A stretch of DNA of 64,000 bases from Kribbella qitaiheensis (GCF_014217565.1 NZ_CP043661.1:1674001-1738000), one strand, 5' to 3'; counted from the first letter of the stretch, positions 8,090 through 21,024 are shown. A program made the numbers and translations. Notes: generated by a model from the sequence alone, not told the origin.

Positions 8090-9781
8090 CTAGGAGATCC
8101 GCCAGGTCAGGGGCATTGTGAGGGTGCCGGCGGGTGGGAGGCCAAGTGCTGTGTAGACGGCGGTGGTCAGGCCGTCTGTCGAGAAGGTGGCTGCGGTGAG
8201 GCCGTCGGTACTGAAGGGCGACTTGCTGCTGGCCGCCAGGTCTTCGGTGGTGGTGGGTGGGCGCAGGCGGTCCAGGAGGTTGCGATGCGGTGCCGCGACG
8301 ACGGAGATGTGGTCCCGGTCGAGGCCCGCTCGGCTGCAGGCGAGGCGGAGGGCGTGTTCGAAGCCGCCTAGTTCGTCCACGAGCTTATGGGCGTGAGCGT
8401 CGGCACCGGTCCAGACCCGGCCGCGGGCGAGCGCCTCCAGCTCGGCCTCGGGCAGGCCACGGTCGTGGGCGGCCTTGGCGACGAAGTCGGCGTAGATGCG
8501 GTCCAGGGTCTCCTCCAGGCTCTCCCACTGCTCCGGGGAGAACTCCTCCTGGGCAGAGTTCATCCTGGCGTTCTTGCCCTGCGACACGGCTTGCTGGGAG
8601 ATGCCGATGCGGCCTAGCGCATCCCGGACTACCCCCTTGCCGGAGAGGACGCCGATAGAGCCGGTGATGGTCCCTGGTTGAGCTACGACGACATCGGCAG
8701 GCATGGCGACGAAGTACCCGCCCGAAGCTGCCACTGTGCCCATCGACGCGATCACTGGGCGCCCGGTCGCACGCAACCGCAGTACTTCGTGGCGGATGGC
8801 GTCAGACGCGACGTACGAGCCGCCGGGGCTGTCGACCCGTAGTACGACGGCTTTGACGTTGTCGTCGTCGGCTACAGCCCGCAGAGCCGCGCCGATGGTG
8901 TCCGACCCCGAGCCGGGACCACCTAGCGGTCCACCGCCCGAGTTGCGGCCGACACTGATGCCACCGCTGATCCGGATGACCGCTACGACAGGCTTCTGCG
9001 GCCACGGCAGGTTCTTGCGCACCTCCTGCAAGGTCCGCGGCCCACGGCGTATGTACCGCTCGGCCAGCAAGGGCGTGGTCTCCCCCAGGCTCTTCCGGAG
9101 CGCGTCATACACGTCCGACCGGTATCCGAGGCTGTCCACCAACCCGGCCGCATGACCGGCGTCGGCGGACAGCGGCGCATTGTCGACGAGTTCGCGGACG
9201 TGCGCCGGCTCCAGCCCACGCCGTACGGCGATGCCCTCGACGATCTGCTCGTACGACGACTCCGCCAGCCGCGACGCCATCTCGCGGGCCGGGCCGGTCA
9301 TCTCCTTCTCGGTGAACGTGTCGACGGCGGTCTTGTATTCACGTCGCTTGCCGAACTGCGGAATCACCCCGGCCTTGTCCAGCGCACCCCGGATGAAAGT
9401 CGCCTGCACAGAGACGCCGGTGATCCCGAGATCGCCCGACGGCTGCACCCAGATCTCGTCGAACGCGGTCGCCAGGTAGTACGGCACGGTCCCGCCACCG
9501 ACCTCGCCGAACGACTCGCTCCACGCGACAGCCCGCTTGCCCGAGGCGCGGAAGTCCGCCACCGCCTCCCGCAGATCCTGCACCTGCGCCAGCGACAACC
9601 CGGGCCCACCGAGATGCGCGACCAGGCCGACGACCGTGTCGTCGCGCGAACCCTTCCGCAGCGCCGACACCAGCTCCCGCAACGTCGGCAGATGCCGGGC
9701 CCTGAACGCGGCCAGCGGCGAAGCGGGCGGCGTCTCCAGCACACCCCGAGTCAGATCCAGCTCAAGCAGAACACCCGTCAT
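8090..9781 (-). CDS. sppA: Signal peptide peptidase SppA (protease IV, S49 family)
   Basis: A 563-residue two-domain S49 protease that degrades cleaved signal peptides and other membrane fragments. The nucleophile Ser lies in TVAASGGYF in the C-terminal domain and the general-base Lys in REYKTAVDTFTEKEM in the N-terminal domain, so this is the long E. coli-like form. Unlike E. coli SppA, no N-terminal membrane anchor is visible in the first 60 residues, so it may be cytoplasmic or peripheral. The C-terminus carries a short repeat (FSTDGLTAATFSTDGLTTA). It is followed by the convergent PhyH gene. Confidence 0.9.
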   Translation of the reverse strand: MTGVLLELDLTRGVLETPPASPLAAFRARHLPTLRELVSALRKGSRDDTVVGLVAHLGGPGLSLAQVQDLREAVADFRASGKRAVAWSESFGEVGGGTVPYYLATAFDEIWVQPSGDLGITGVSVQATFIRGALDKAGVIPQFGKRREYKTAVDTFTEKEMTGPAREMASRLAESSYEQIVEGIAVRRGLEPAHVRELVDNAPLSADAGHAAGLVDSLGYRSDVYDALRKSLGETTPLLAERYIRRGPRTLQEVRKNLPWPQKPVVAVIRISGGISVGRNSGGGPLGGPGSGSDTIGAALRAVADDDNVKAVVLRVDSPGGSYVASDAIRHEVLRLRATGRPVIASMGTVAASGGYFVAMPADVVVAQPGTITGSIGVLSGKGVVRDALGRIGISQQAVSQGKNARMNSAQEEFSPEQWESLEETLDRIYADFVAKAAHDRGLPEAELEALARGRVWTGADAHAHKLVDELGGFEHALRLACSRAGLDRDHISVVAAPHRNLLDRLRPPTTTEDLAASSKSPFSTDGLTAATFSTDGLTTAVYTALGLPPAGTLTMPLTWRIS

Positions 9782-9811
9782 AGCTCGACTCTAGGCAGCC
9801 CGGTCAACAGA

Positions 9812-12800
9812 TCAGCTGAACAGGCCCCTGATGTCGTCGGCATCCAGGCCGGTACCGAACGCGTTGCCCTCGTCCATCACACTGGCGAACAGGGCTGCCT
9901 TGCGTTCCTTCAGCTCCATCACCTTCTGCTCGATGGTGTCCTTGGCGATCAACCGGTAGACCATCACCGTGCGGCTCTGCCCGATCCGGTGGATCCGGTC
10001 CACAGCCTGCGCCTCCGTCGCCGGGTTCCACCAAGGATCGAGCAAGAAGCAGTAATCGGCCTCGGTCAGGTTCAGGCCGACTCCGCCGGCCTTGAGACTG
10101 ATCAGGAACAGCGGCGCCCCGCCGTCCTTGAATCTCTTCAGCACAGCGGGCCGATTGCGGGTGCTTCCGTCGAGATAGCAGTACTCCACGCCGTCCGCGT
10201 CCAGACGCTGACGGACCAGGTCGAGGAAACCGGTGAACTGGCTGAAGATCAGAGCCCGGTGTCCGCTGCCGATGATGTCGGGGATCTGCTCCAGGAGGGC
10301 TTCGATCTTCGCGCTGGGCAGCGCGCTGTGCGTCTCGTCGACCAACCCCGCGTGCAGGCTCAGCTGCCGCAGAATGGTGAGCGAGCGGAAGATGGTGAAC
10401 CGGTTCTTGTCGAGGTCCCCGACCAGGCCGAGGACCTTCTGACGTTCACGCTGCAGGTGCGTCTGGTAGAGCTTGCGGTGCCGCGGATGAAGCTCCACCT
10501 CGATCACCTGCTCCTGCTTGGCAGGGAGATCGGCCGCTACCTGCTCCTTCGTTCTGCGCTTGACCAGCGGTTTGATCCGGCGGCGCAGCTGAGCCAGCCG
10601 CTCGGAGTCACCCTGCTTCTCGATCGGGCGGGCGTAGTACTGGTCGAAACGGGTCGGGCTGGGGAACAGCCCGGGTGAGGTGATCGACAGCAGCGACCAC
10701 AGCTCCATCAGGTTGTTCTCCATCGGCGTGCCGGTGATGGCCAGCTTGAACGGCGCGGGCAGACGTCGGCAGCACTGGTAGACCTTCGACTGATGGTTCT
10801 TGGTGAACTGTGCTTCATCGAGGATCAACCCGGCCCAGGACCGGTCGGCGTACGCATCGATATCCAGACGGAGCAACGTGTACGACGTCACCACGACGTC
10901 GGCATCCCCGATCACCTCGTCGAGAGTCTGGCCGCGACGACGCAAGGTGTCCGCGATGGACACCACCTTCATCCCCGGGGCGAACCGCGCCGCCTCGGAC
11001 GGCCAGTTCGACACGACACTGGTGGGAGCGACGATCAGGAATGGAGCGAGGTCCGCACCCGTCTCCTTGGTGTGGGCGATCAAGGCCAGCGTCTGCAGGG
11101 TCTTACCGAGCCCCATGTCGTCGGCCAGGATGCCACCCAGCCCGAACTTCCAGAGGAACGCCAGCCAACGGAATCCCTCGAGCTGGTAGGGCCGCAACGA
11201 GGCGTCGATCATGGCGGGCAACTCTGTTTGATCAGTCGAACCCACGGACCGTAGCGCGGTCAGCTGTTGCTTCCAGGCCTTGGCCTGGCGCCCCACCACG
11301 CCCAGCGCTTCCAGCTCGTCCCACAGGCCGACCTGGAAGCGGCTGATCTTCAGGTCGCCGCTGGGTGAATCCTGAAGGGCACGTGCTTCCTCGATCAGGG
11401 TCCGCAACGCTTGCAGTTCCGGCTTCTCCAGGCTGAAGTAGGCGCCGCTGGCCAACAGGACATACGACTCGCCGGCGGTCAGCGCCCGGAACAGGTCGAC
11501 GAACGGAACCTTCTGTCCTTCCACTGTGATGGTGATACCGAGGTCGAACCAGTCCGTCTCGCCGGCCGGGGCCGAGGTCGAGACCCCGATGGAGAGCGAA
11601 TCACCTGCCTCGCGATAGTCGACCGGCGTGCCGCTCACCACGACGTCCACCTCCGGCAGCGCGGTCAATTGCGGAAGCAACTCGGTGCTGAACCGCACAG
11701 TCTCAAGTCCCCGCAGTGTTGGCCCGGTCAGCAGCTCCTGGCGCAGGTCGAGACCTGCGAGGATCTCGCGTTCCTGGTCCAGGTCGCGATAGCTGTCGTC
11801 CCCTGAGGGAACCAGAGCCAGCGGAACCTGTAGTTGCAAGTCGTCGACCTGGTAGACCCAGCTCCAGCTGAGATCAAGGACATGGTCGGCGCCATAGTCG
11901 GCCCGCAGGCTCAACTCCGGACCGGAGATCGTCGGCGGAGTGAACGAACCGTCCGAGGAGATGACGGCGGCGACCTGGCGAAGCTTCGGATAGTACTCCG
12001 CGCGGAAGCGAGCTCCGTCGGTCGGCGGGATCCGCAATTCCTGCCCGGCCAGGGTCAGCTGCTGGAGTTCTGCCGGCACGGATCGGGTGAATCGCGCCAG
12101 CCGGAACCGCAGTTCGTCGGGGTCGGCGGAGGCACTGAGATCCGGTCGATCGACCCATACCAGCCCATGCCCCTCGGCACCGATGAACTCGACCGGCACC
12201 ACGTCCGGCTGCGGATCCTGCTGCTCGCGGTCTACCCGGATGACTGGCCGCACGAGTAGGGAGCTCGTCGCCTCGTCTTGGGTGACGTCCAAACAGAACT
12301 CGGCAACGTCGTACGGATCGAGATCCCCCGGTCGCTTCTTGCTGCGCACCAATCGGACACCGGCGGCCAACGCCTCGTCCAGGAGGGGCCACAGCTGCCG
12401 GCTGTCGAAGGCCGACAGCTCGATGGTCTTCTCATCGCCGCTGTAGTAGTACGACCGCGATCTGCGCGAGTTGTAGGAGGCGTACAACTCCTGGAGCGCC
12501 TGCGAATGCGACTTGACCAGCTCGCCGTAGTGATTGTCCAGCGCGACCCAGCTCAAGGTGCCTCGGACCCAGCCCTTCTTGCCTTGCTTCACCACTCGGG
12601 CGACCAGCACAGGCCGGCTCGACGCTGCCCGGTGCCTGCTCGAATACTGGCTGGGCTCAACCAGGGACAACTCGATCGCGAGCGGCGCGGCCTTCGACTT
12701 GTTCCCCACGGCGGGTGTCGCCTGGCCGAGCAGCGAGCCCAGCGACGTTTCCCAGCCGGGCGCTCGCACAACCGGGTGGGCTGCCGCCGTGATGGTTGAG

Positions 12801-13120
12801 GTAGGCGGTCCCGAGGGGGTCAGGATCGCTTTCAATGCCAGCGCGGCGACGTGCTTGCAGTCGAGCCCGACCGGGCAAGTGCACTCACCCTCGAAGTACT
12901 CCACCCGGCCCTCGGTGGAGAACGAGAGGTAAAGCACCACTTCGTAAATGTCCTCCAGTTGCCCCCGGACCTCGCCGCGCAGCGCGCCCGCCGTGGAGTC
13001 CCACCAGATCGAGCGGACAGCCCCGCTCTGGGTGTACATCAGCCCCCTGGCATAGGAGGCAGCCCCGACGGCGTTCTTCACCACCGCAGGATCAAGTCCG
13101 GTCACGCGCACCGATTGCAC
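9812..13120 (-). CDS. SWIM zinc-finger SNF2-family helicase/ATPase
   Basis: A 1102-residue protein. Residues 80-90 form a SWIM zinc finger (C80, C82, C88, H90) that may bind DNA or protein. A long central region leads to an SNF2 ATPase core with Walker A in ADDMGLGKT, Walker B as DEAQ and, in the C-terminal helicase lobe, HRIGQSRTVMVYRLIAKDTIEQ. Bacterial SNF2 proteins of this build act in nucleoprotein remodelling, RNA polymerase recycling (RapA-like) or defence; the sequence does not decide which. It is 30 bases upstream of sppA on the same strand and 45 bases from the DUF2550 gene. Confidence 0.9.
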   Translation of the reverse strand: MQSVRVTGLDPAVVKNAVGAASYARGLMYTQSGAVRSIWWDSTAGALRGEVRGQLEDIYEVVLYLSFSTEGRVEYFEGECTCPVGLDCKHVAALALKAILTPSGPPTSTITAAAHPVVRAPGWETSLGSLLGQATPAVGNKSKAAPLAIELSLVEPSQYSSRHRAASSRPVLVARVVKQGKKGWVRGTLSWVALDNHYGELVKSHSQALQELYASYNSRRSRSYYYSGDEKTIELSAFDSRQLWPLLDEALAAGVRLVRSKKRPGDLDPYDVAEFCLDVTQDEATSSLLVRPVIRVDREQQDPQPDVVPVEFIGAEGHGLVWVDRPDLSASADPDELRFRLARFTRSVPAELQQLTLAGQELRIPPTDGARFRAEYYPKLRQVAAVISSDGSFTPPTISGPELSLRADYGADHVLDLSWSWVYQVDDLQLQVPLALVPSGDDSYRDLDQEREILAGLDLRQELLTGPTLRGLETVRFSTELLPQLTALPEVDVVVSGTPVDYREAGDSLSIGVSTSAPAGETDWFDLGITITVEGQKVPFVDLFRALTAGESYVLLASGAYFSLEKPELQALRTLIEEARALQDSPSGDLKISRFQVGLWDELEALGVVGRQAKAWKQQLTALRSVGSTDQTELPAMIDASLRPYQLEGFRWLAFLWKFGLGGILADDMGLGKTLQTLALIAHTKETGADLAPFLIVAPTSVVSNWPSEAARFAPGMKVVSIADTLRRRGQTLDEVIGDADVVVTSYTLLRLDIDAYADRSWAGLILDEAQFTKNHQSKVYQCCRRLPAPFKLAITGTPMENNLMELWSLLSITSPGLFPSPTRFDQYYARPIEKQGDSERLAQLRRRIKPLVKRRTKEQVAADLPAKQEQVIEVELHPRHRKLYQTHLQRERQKVLGLVGDLDKNRFTIFRSLTILRQLSLHAGLVDETHSALPSAKIEALLEQIPDIIGSGHRALIFSQFTGFLDLVRQRLDADGVEYCYLDGSTRNRPAVLKRFKDGGAPLFLISLKAGGVGLNLTEADYCFLLDPWWNPATEAQAVDRIHRIGQSRTVMVYRLIAKDTIEQKVMELKERKAALFASVMDEGNAFGTGLDADDIRGLFS

Positions 13121-13165
13121 CCGATCACGTTATCCAGGATCTCCGACAAAACCGGGAACCGGGGT

Positions 13166-13597
13166 TCAGAGGTAGGTCTGGGTGTTGGGGGGTGCGGATT
13201 CCATCCAGGCGAGGACGCCGGTAAGCGCTTCTTCGGTCATCGCGAAGTGGACGGTGCGGTCGCGGAGCTCGGCGTCGACTATTACGTGGCCGGCGTAGGT
13301 GACCAAGGGCTCGTTGCCCATCGGGCGGCGGGTGGTGACGCCCTGCAACTGACCGCGGTTCACCGTGAGCTTCGGCCACCAGGCCAGGCTGAAGACGCGG
13401 AACCACTGGAGATCGTCACCGATGTACCGGGCCAGGCCGAGCGCCCAGCCGCGGCCGTGGTCCTTCTCGGCCAACTGCAGGCTGCAATCGAACGTTCCGC
13501 CGTCCTTGGTGAGCCAACGACGGCGGAACGCGAAAAAAATGATCAGCAGTACGGCGGCAGCAAGACAGACCCCGACCACATCGAGGACTGTCCTCAT
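13166..13597 (-). CDS. DUF2550 membrane-anchored protein
   Basis: A 143-residue protein with one N-terminal membrane helix (about residues 4-22) followed by an Arg-rich stretch and a small domain with DDLQWFRVFSLAWWPK. This matches DUF2550, a family of unknown function that sits just after atpC in many actinobacteria, as it does here. The 110-base gap to atpC shows no clear hairpin, so co-transcription with the ATP synthase genes is possible. Confidence 0.85.
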   Translation of the reverse strand: MRTVLDVVGVCLAAAVLLIIFFAFRRRWLTKDGGTFDCSLQLAEKDHGRGWALGLARYIGDDLQWFRVFSLAWWPKLTVNRGQLQGVTTRRPMGNEPLVTYAGHVIVDAELRDRTVHFAMTEEALTGVLAWMESAPPNTQTYL

Positions 13598-13707
13598 AAG
13601 CTGCCGACCTCATTCCTGATGCCGACGACCTGGCGGCACCTACCCCGAACCGTACTGACTAAGACTGCCAAGCAAAAATGCACTCTTTTGAATTATGGCA
13701 GGTGGGT

Positions 13708-14112
13708 TCAGGACGCCTTCTCGGCGGCCCTCACCCTGGCCTCGGCGACCCGGACCTGCTCCTGCTCGTCCTCGGAGTCGGTCCCGGTCGCCTGAGCCTG
13801 CTCCAGAGCGCGCTTGGCCTCTTCCAGGTCGATGTCGTGACCCATCTCGGCGTTCTCGGCCAGGATCGAGACCCGGTCGTTCGCCACCGAGATGAAGCCG
13901 TCCGGCGCGGCCGCGACGAAGTACTCGTCGTCGACGGTCCGCACCTGGACGGTGCCACCCTGCAACAGCCCCAGCAGCGGCGCGTGACCCGGCAGGATAC
14001 CGACGTCACCGTCGGTGGTGCGGGCGATCACGATCTTCGCCTGCCCCTGCCAGACCGTCCGCTCCGCCGCGACGAGGGCTACCTCGAGGTGCTTCGCGGA
14101 ATCGTCGGCCAT
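13708..14112 (-). CDS. atpC: ATP synthase epsilon subunit
   Basis: F1 epsilon subunit, 134 residues, in the central stalk. The N-terminal beta-sandwich (GDVGILPGHAPLLGLL) is clear and the C-terminal helical part (EEAKRALEQAQ) is the regulatory hairpin. A charged tail ending AAEKAS follows. It starts one base after the atpD stop, so the two are almost certainly co-translated. Confidence 0.94.
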   Translation of the reverse strand: MADDSAKHLEVALVAAERTVWQGQAKIVIARTTDGDVGILPGHAPLLGLLQGGTVQVRTVDDEYFVAAAPDGFISVANDRVSILAENAEMGHDIDLEEAKRALEQAQATGTDSEDEQEQVRVAEARVRAAEKAS

Positions 14113-14113
14113 G

Positions 14114-16485
<2,372 letters not shown>

Positions 16486-16491
16486 GGGTGA

Positions 16492-18130
16492 TCAGCCCCG
16501 CTTCTGCTTGGTGATCTGCTCCTGCTCGACGTCCTCGGAGTCCATCGCCTTGGTCTCCTCCTTGCCGGCCAGCAGCTCGCCGTCGGAGGTCTGGAAGGTC
16601 TGCTTGAACTCGTCCAGCGCCGCCGACACGGCCTGCGCGGAGTCGTCGGTGAACAGGCCCGACTCACGGATCGCGTCGAGCACCTTGCCGTCGCGACGCA
16701 GGAAGTCGAGGAACTCGCGCTCGAACCGCAGCACGTCGGACACCGGCACGTCGTCGAACTTGCCGTTGGTCCCCGACCAGATCGAGACGATCTGGTCCTC
16801 GACCGCGTACGGCGAGTACTGCGGCTGGCGCAGCAGCTCGACGAGGCGCTGACCACGGTCCAGCTGACGGCGCGACGTCGCGTCCAGGTCGGAGGCGAAC
16901 ATCGCGAACGCCTCCATCGCGCGGAACTGGGCCAGGTCCAGCTTCAGCGAGCCGGACACGTTCTTCATGCCCTTGACCTGGGCGGCCCCACCGACGCGCG
17001 ACACCGAGACACCGACGTCGATCGCCGGGCGGATGTTGGCGTTGAACAGGTCCGACTGGAGGAAGATCTGGCCGTCGGTGATCGAGATGACGTTGGTCGG
17101 GATGAAGGCCGACACGTCGTTGGCCTTGGTCTCGATGATCGGCAGACCGGTCATCGAGCCCGCGCCCAGCTCGTTCGACAGCTTCGCGCAACGCTCGAGC
17201 AGCCGGCTGTGCAGGTAGAAGACGTCACCCGGGTAGGCCTCGCGGCCCGGCGGGCGGCGCAGCAGCAGCGACATCGAGCGGTACGCCTCGGCCTGCTTGG
17301 TCAGGTCGTCGAAGACGATCAGGACGTGCTTGCCCTGGTACATCCAGTGCTGGCCGATGGCCGAACCGGTGTACGGCGCGACGTACTTGAAGCCGGCCGC
17401 GTCGGACGCCGGGGAGGCGACGATGGTGGTGTACGCCATCGCGCCGGCCCTCTTCGAGCGCGCCGCGCACGGAGGCGATCGTCGAGCCCTTCTGGCCGAT
17501 CGCGACGTAGATGCAGCGGACCTGCTTCTTCGGGTCGCCGGAGTCCCAGTTGGCCTTCTGGTTGATGATCGTGTCGATCGCGATCGCCGTCTTGCCGGTC
17601 TTGCGGTCGCCGATGATCAGCTGACGCTGACCGCGGCCGACCGGGATCATGCCGTCGATCGCCTTGATGCCGGTCTGCAGCGGCTCGCGGACCTCCTGGC
17701 GGTCCATCACGCCTGCCGCCTGCAGCTCCAGCGCGCGGGTGCCTTCGAGGTCCTTGATCTCGCCCAGACCGTCGATCGGCTTGCCCAGCGGGTCGACGAC
17801 CCGGCCCAGGTAGCCCTCGCCGACCGGTACGGACAGAACCTGCCCGGTCCGGCGGACCTGCTGGCCTTCCTCGATACCGCTGAACTCACCGAGGATGGCG
17901 ACACCGATGTCGCGGACGTCGAGGTTCAGGGCGATGCCCTGGCTGCCGTCCTCGAAGACCAGCAGCTCGTTCGTCATCACCGAGGGCAGACCCTCGACGT
18001 GCGCGATACCGTCACCGGCGTCGACAACGGTGCCGACCTCTTCGCGGTTCGCCGTCGTCGGTTCGTAGCTGGTGACGAACTGATCCAGGGCGTCCCGGAT
18101 TTCCTCCGGCCTGATCGTGAGCTCAGCCAT
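16492..18130 (-). CDS. atpA: ATP synthase alpha subunit (apparent +1 frameshift)
   Basis: Non-catalytic F1 alpha subunit. The first frame (from ATG 18130) covers residues 1 to about 228 with the P-loop GDRKTGKT at 174-181. The second starts at [17 protein letters not shown] and runs to the stop at 16492. At the join the sequence should read [10 protein letters not shown]; one extra C in the CCC at 17448-17450 (GGGCC on the coding strand) breaks it. With that base removed the span is exactly 546 codons (545 aa), the normal length. The gene is essential for oxidative phosphorylation, so a sequencing error is the likely cause. Confidence 0.93.
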
Positions 18131-18221
18131 TATCTTCCGTCCCTGCTTCCTTGACCTTGCCGGCCAGTGGGTTGGCTCTAGAGGTTTGCTGACCGCTAGC
18201 GCCGCAAAATGTCGTTAGGGG

Positions 18222-19019
18222 TCAGCCCGCGATGCGCCGTTGCGCCTCTTCGAGCCGTGCCGCGATGGTTCCGTCGATCACTTCGTCGCCGATGTCCACC
18301 CGGACGCCGCCGACCACTGCCGGGTCGACGATCACGTTCAGCTGGATCTGCCGACCGTACTGCCGGCCGAGTGCCTCGGCGAGCCTCGAGCGCTCGCCCT
18401 CGGTCAGATCCGTGGCCACCCGCACCGTCGCGATGCTTGCGTCGCGCCGAGCGGCGGCCGCGACCTGGTAGGACCGCATCGCAGTGGCGAAGTGCAGGCC
18501 CCGGCCGTCCACAGCGCGCTCGGCCAGCCGCACGGTGACGGGATCGGCCTTGCCCTGCAGCAATCCGCGCAGCAGTTCCTGGCGAGCCGCGACCGGGATG
18601 GTGCGATCGCTCAACTTGTCGGCGAGAGCCCGCTCGGCCACGACCACCCGGTCGAGACGGAACAGCTCGTCCTCCAGCTCGTCGAGCTTGCGCTGCCCGT
18701 CGGCGTACGCGACCTCGGCCTCGACGCTCAACTGGTCGAGCGCGTCGGCCAGGTCCCGGGCGCTGACCCAGCGCCCGTCGACCGCGGCGGTCAGGATCTC
18801 CAGCGCCTGGGCGGAGATCTTGCCGCCGAACAACTGCCCGGCGAGTCCGGTCCGGGCCGCGCCGGGCCGCGCCGGATCGGTCATGGCCCGCCGCAGCGAA
18901 CCGTTGCCGTCGAGCACCTTGGCGACCGAGAACAGCTCGCCACCAAGGCTTTCGGAGACGGTGACACCCGCCAGGGCCTGCTGGGCCCGGGCGAGTGACT
19001 CCCTCGATGCGCCGCGCAT
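18222..19019 (-). CDS. atpH: ATP synthase delta subunit
   Basis: Peripheral-stalk subunit linking F1 to the b subunits, 265 residues. The C-terminal half has the conserved delta/OSCP segment GGVRVDIGDEVIDGTIAARL; the N-terminal extension (MRGASRESLARAQ) is the long actinobacterial form. Its ATG overlaps the atpF stop (ATGA at 19016-19021). The 91-base gap to atpA shows nothing notable. Confidence 0.93.
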   Translation of the reverse strand: MRGASRESLARAQQALAGVTVSESLGGELFSVAKVLDGNGSLRRAMTDPARPGAARTGLAGQLFGGKISAQALEILTAAVDGRWVSARDLADALDQLSVEAEVAYADGQRKLDELEDELFRLDRVVVAERALADKLSDRTIPVAARQELLRGLLQGKADPVTVRLAERAVDGRGLHFATAMRSYQVAAAARRDASIATVRVATDLTEGERSRLAEALGRQYGRQIQLNVIVDPAVVGGVRVDIGDEVIDGTIAARLEEAQRRIAG

Positions 19020-19591
19020 CAGCCGTCCGTTCCGACAGCCTGCCGGGCCGACTCCGACGACTCCAGCTCGGCCAGGAAGCGCTCGACCGTACGACGCTGG
19101 CGCGCCTCGTCCTCGAGCGACTCACCGACGATCCGGCCCGCCAGCGAGGTGGCCAGCGTGCCCACCTCACCGCGCAGCGAGGCCACGGCCTGGGTCCGCT
19201 CCGCGTCGATCTGGGTGCGGGCGTGGGTCACGATGCGGTCAGCTTCGGCGTTCGCCTGCTCACGCAGCTCCGCGATGATGAGCGCACCCTGCTCGCGGGC
19301 GTCCTCGCGGATCTTCGCAGCTTCCTGGCGGGCTTCGGCCAACTGCGCGTTGTACTTGTCGAGGGCCGCCTTCGCCTCGGCCTGGGCCTGCTTGGCCTCG
19401 TTCATCCCGCCTTCGATCGCCGCGGTCCGATCGGCATAAGCCTTTTCGAACTTCGGTACGACGACCTTGGCGAAGGCGATGGCCAGCAGGATCAGGAAGA
19501 CGAAACCGAAGATGATCTCGGCGTTGTGCGGCAGCAGCGGGTTCGGCTCTTCGGCCGCGGCCTCGCTGAGTGGTAGCACGATCGTCAACAT
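19019..19591 (-). CDS. atpF: ATP synthase b subunit
   Basis: Membrane-anchored stator subunit, 190 residues. One N-terminal membrane helix (about residues 27-45, IIFGFVFLILLAIAFAKV) is followed by a long charged coiled coil (EAKQAQAEAKAALDKYNAQL and on). It overlaps atpH by the end of its stop codon and follows atpE after 29 bases. Confidence 0.95.
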   Translation of the reverse strand: MLTIVLPLSEAAAEEPNPLLPHNAEIIFGFVFLILLAIAFAKVVVPKFEKAYADRTAAIEGGMNEAKQAQAEAKAALDKYNAQLAEARQEAAKIREDAREQGALIIAELREQANAEADRIVTHARTQIDAERTQAVASLRGEVGTLATSLAGRIVGESLEDEARQRRTVERFLAELESSESARQAVGTDG

Positions 19592-19620
19592 GTCTGAGTC
19601 CTGTCAGTCAGAGAAGTCGG

Positions 19621-19848
19621 TCAGCCGGTCTTGAACACGAAGGCAAGCGCGATACCGATGATCGCGAGCACCTCGGTGACGCCGAAGCCGATCCACGCGA
19701 TCGACTGCAGCTTGCTCTGTGCCTCGGGCTGACGCGCGGTGCCGTTGATGACGGCAGCGAAGATCAGGCCGACGCCCACACCCGGTCCGATCGCGGCCAG
19801 GCCATAGCCGAGGACGGCGATGTTGCCGGTGATCTCGAGAGCGCTCAT
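19621..19848 (-). CDS. atpE: ATP synthase c subunit
   Basis: Proton-translocating ring subunit, 75 residues, with two membrane helices joined by the polar loop ARQPE (38-42). The ion-binding carboxylate is Glu59 in [10 protein letters not shown]. The sequence around it shows no sodium-binding signature, so protons are the expected coupling ion. Confidence 0.96.
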   Translation of the reverse strand: MSALEITGNIAVLGYGLAAIGPGVGVGLIFAAVINGTARQPEAQSKLQSIAWIGFGVTEVLAIIGIALAFVFKTG

Positions 19849-19930
19849 TACGATGTGTTCCTTTCGGTACGGATAAGAACTATCCGGGTTTCCGTTAGTA
19901 CGGGTCTGTGGGTAATACCGGTGGTACGGA

Positions 19931-20711
19931 TCAGTGCTCGTCGGAGATCGCGCTGCCGATGTACTGCGCGGTCAGAACGACGAAGATGTAGGCCTGGATG
20001 CACTGGACGAACAGCTCCAGTCCGGCGATCGCGAGGCCCATCAGCAAGGTGACGATGCCGACGCCGCCGAGCGCGATGCTGCCGGAGTGCAGGATCATGT
20101 ACTCGCCACCGGTGACGAAGACCAGCAGCAGGATGTGGCCGGCGAACATGTTGGCGAACAACCGCAGGCTCAGCGAGACCGGGCGGACCAGGATGTTCGA
20201 GATGAACTCGATCGGGATCATCAGCGGCATCAGCCAGATCGGCACACCGGCCCGGCATCGTCTGGTGCTTGAAGTAGCCCCAGAGGCCCTTCTTCTTGAT
20301 GCCCACCGCGTTGTAGATGACCCAGCTCATGATCGCGGCCACATACGCCCAGCCGATGTGGCTGAAGGTCGGGAACTGGATCAGCGGGATCGTCGCCGCG
20401 ACGTTGTTCAGCAGGATGAAGTAGAACAGGCCGCACAGGTACGGCACGTACTTCATGTACTCCTGGCTGCCGATCGCGTCGCGCGCCATCGAGTTGCGGA
20501 CGAAGTTGTAGCCGAGCTCACCGGCGAACTGCAGCTTCGACGGCACGATCGCGGCCTTGCGGGAAGCTCCCCAGTAGAACCAGACGATCACCACCACCGA
20601 CAGCGCGGCGACCAGGACGGGCTTCGTCAACCAGTCGACGCCGAGGATTCCCGGGGTGTCGAAACTTTGTGGACCGGGTGAAATGAACTCGGTCGAAACG
20701 CCGGCGCTCAC
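19931..20711 (-). CDS. atpB: ATP synthase a subunit (apparent +1 frameshift)
   Basis: Membrane stator subunit forming the proton half-channels. The first frame (ATG 20711) runs to HQTMPG and the second from [14 protein letters not shown] to the stop at 19931. The second part holds the essential Arg in [12 protein letters not shown] and the conserved Glu/Gln helix near the C-terminus. One extra C in 20251-20253 (GGGCC on the coding strand) causes the break. Removing it restores MPAGVPIW and a 259-residue protein. An essential gene broken in this way points to a sequencing error. Confidence 0.93.
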
Positions 20712-20808
20712 CGGGTCTCCTCTCGCGTCGTGCTCAAGTCGTTCGCCATATGGCTAAGGGCAGGGCGGCTCAGGGCAAGGCGGTCAACTACGTCAGACCC
20801 GGTACGGC

Positions 20809-21024
20809 TCAGGACCGCTGCCTGTACCGGAAGTTCAGCAACAAGATCGTCAGGCCGGCACCGAGAACGATGCCCACCGGAAGCAGAAACTGGGTGCCCA
20901 GCCAGCGATCCAACCCGAACCCGATGCCCCCGTAGACGAGGACTCCGCCGATCAAGTAGGAAAAGACCCGCCAGCCATCGCCGGAAGTATTCGGTGTCGG
21001 CTTCGGATCCTCGTGCTGGCTCAT
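20809..21024 (-). CDS. AtpZ/AtpI-like small membrane protein
   Basis: A 71-residue protein with two predicted membrane helices (VFSYLIGGVLVYGGIGFGLD and LPVGIVLGAGLTILLLNF), matching the small AtpZ-type proteins encoded ahead of atpB. Such proteins are linked to c-ring assembly or Mg2+ supply. The ATG at 21024 (MSQHEDPKP) is preferred to a start ten codons earlier because the homologous part begins there. Confidence 0.78.
   Translation of the reverse strand: MSQHEDPKPTPNTSGDGWRVFSYLIGGVLVYGGIGFGLDRWLGTQFLLPVGIVLGAGLTILLLNFRYRQRS

Noticed and set aside
16492..20711. Programmed ribosomal frameshifting in atpA and atpB
   Set aside because: No slippery heptamer or downstream structure is known for these genes, family members are read in one frame, and the extra base lies in the same GGCC context as in unrelated genes.
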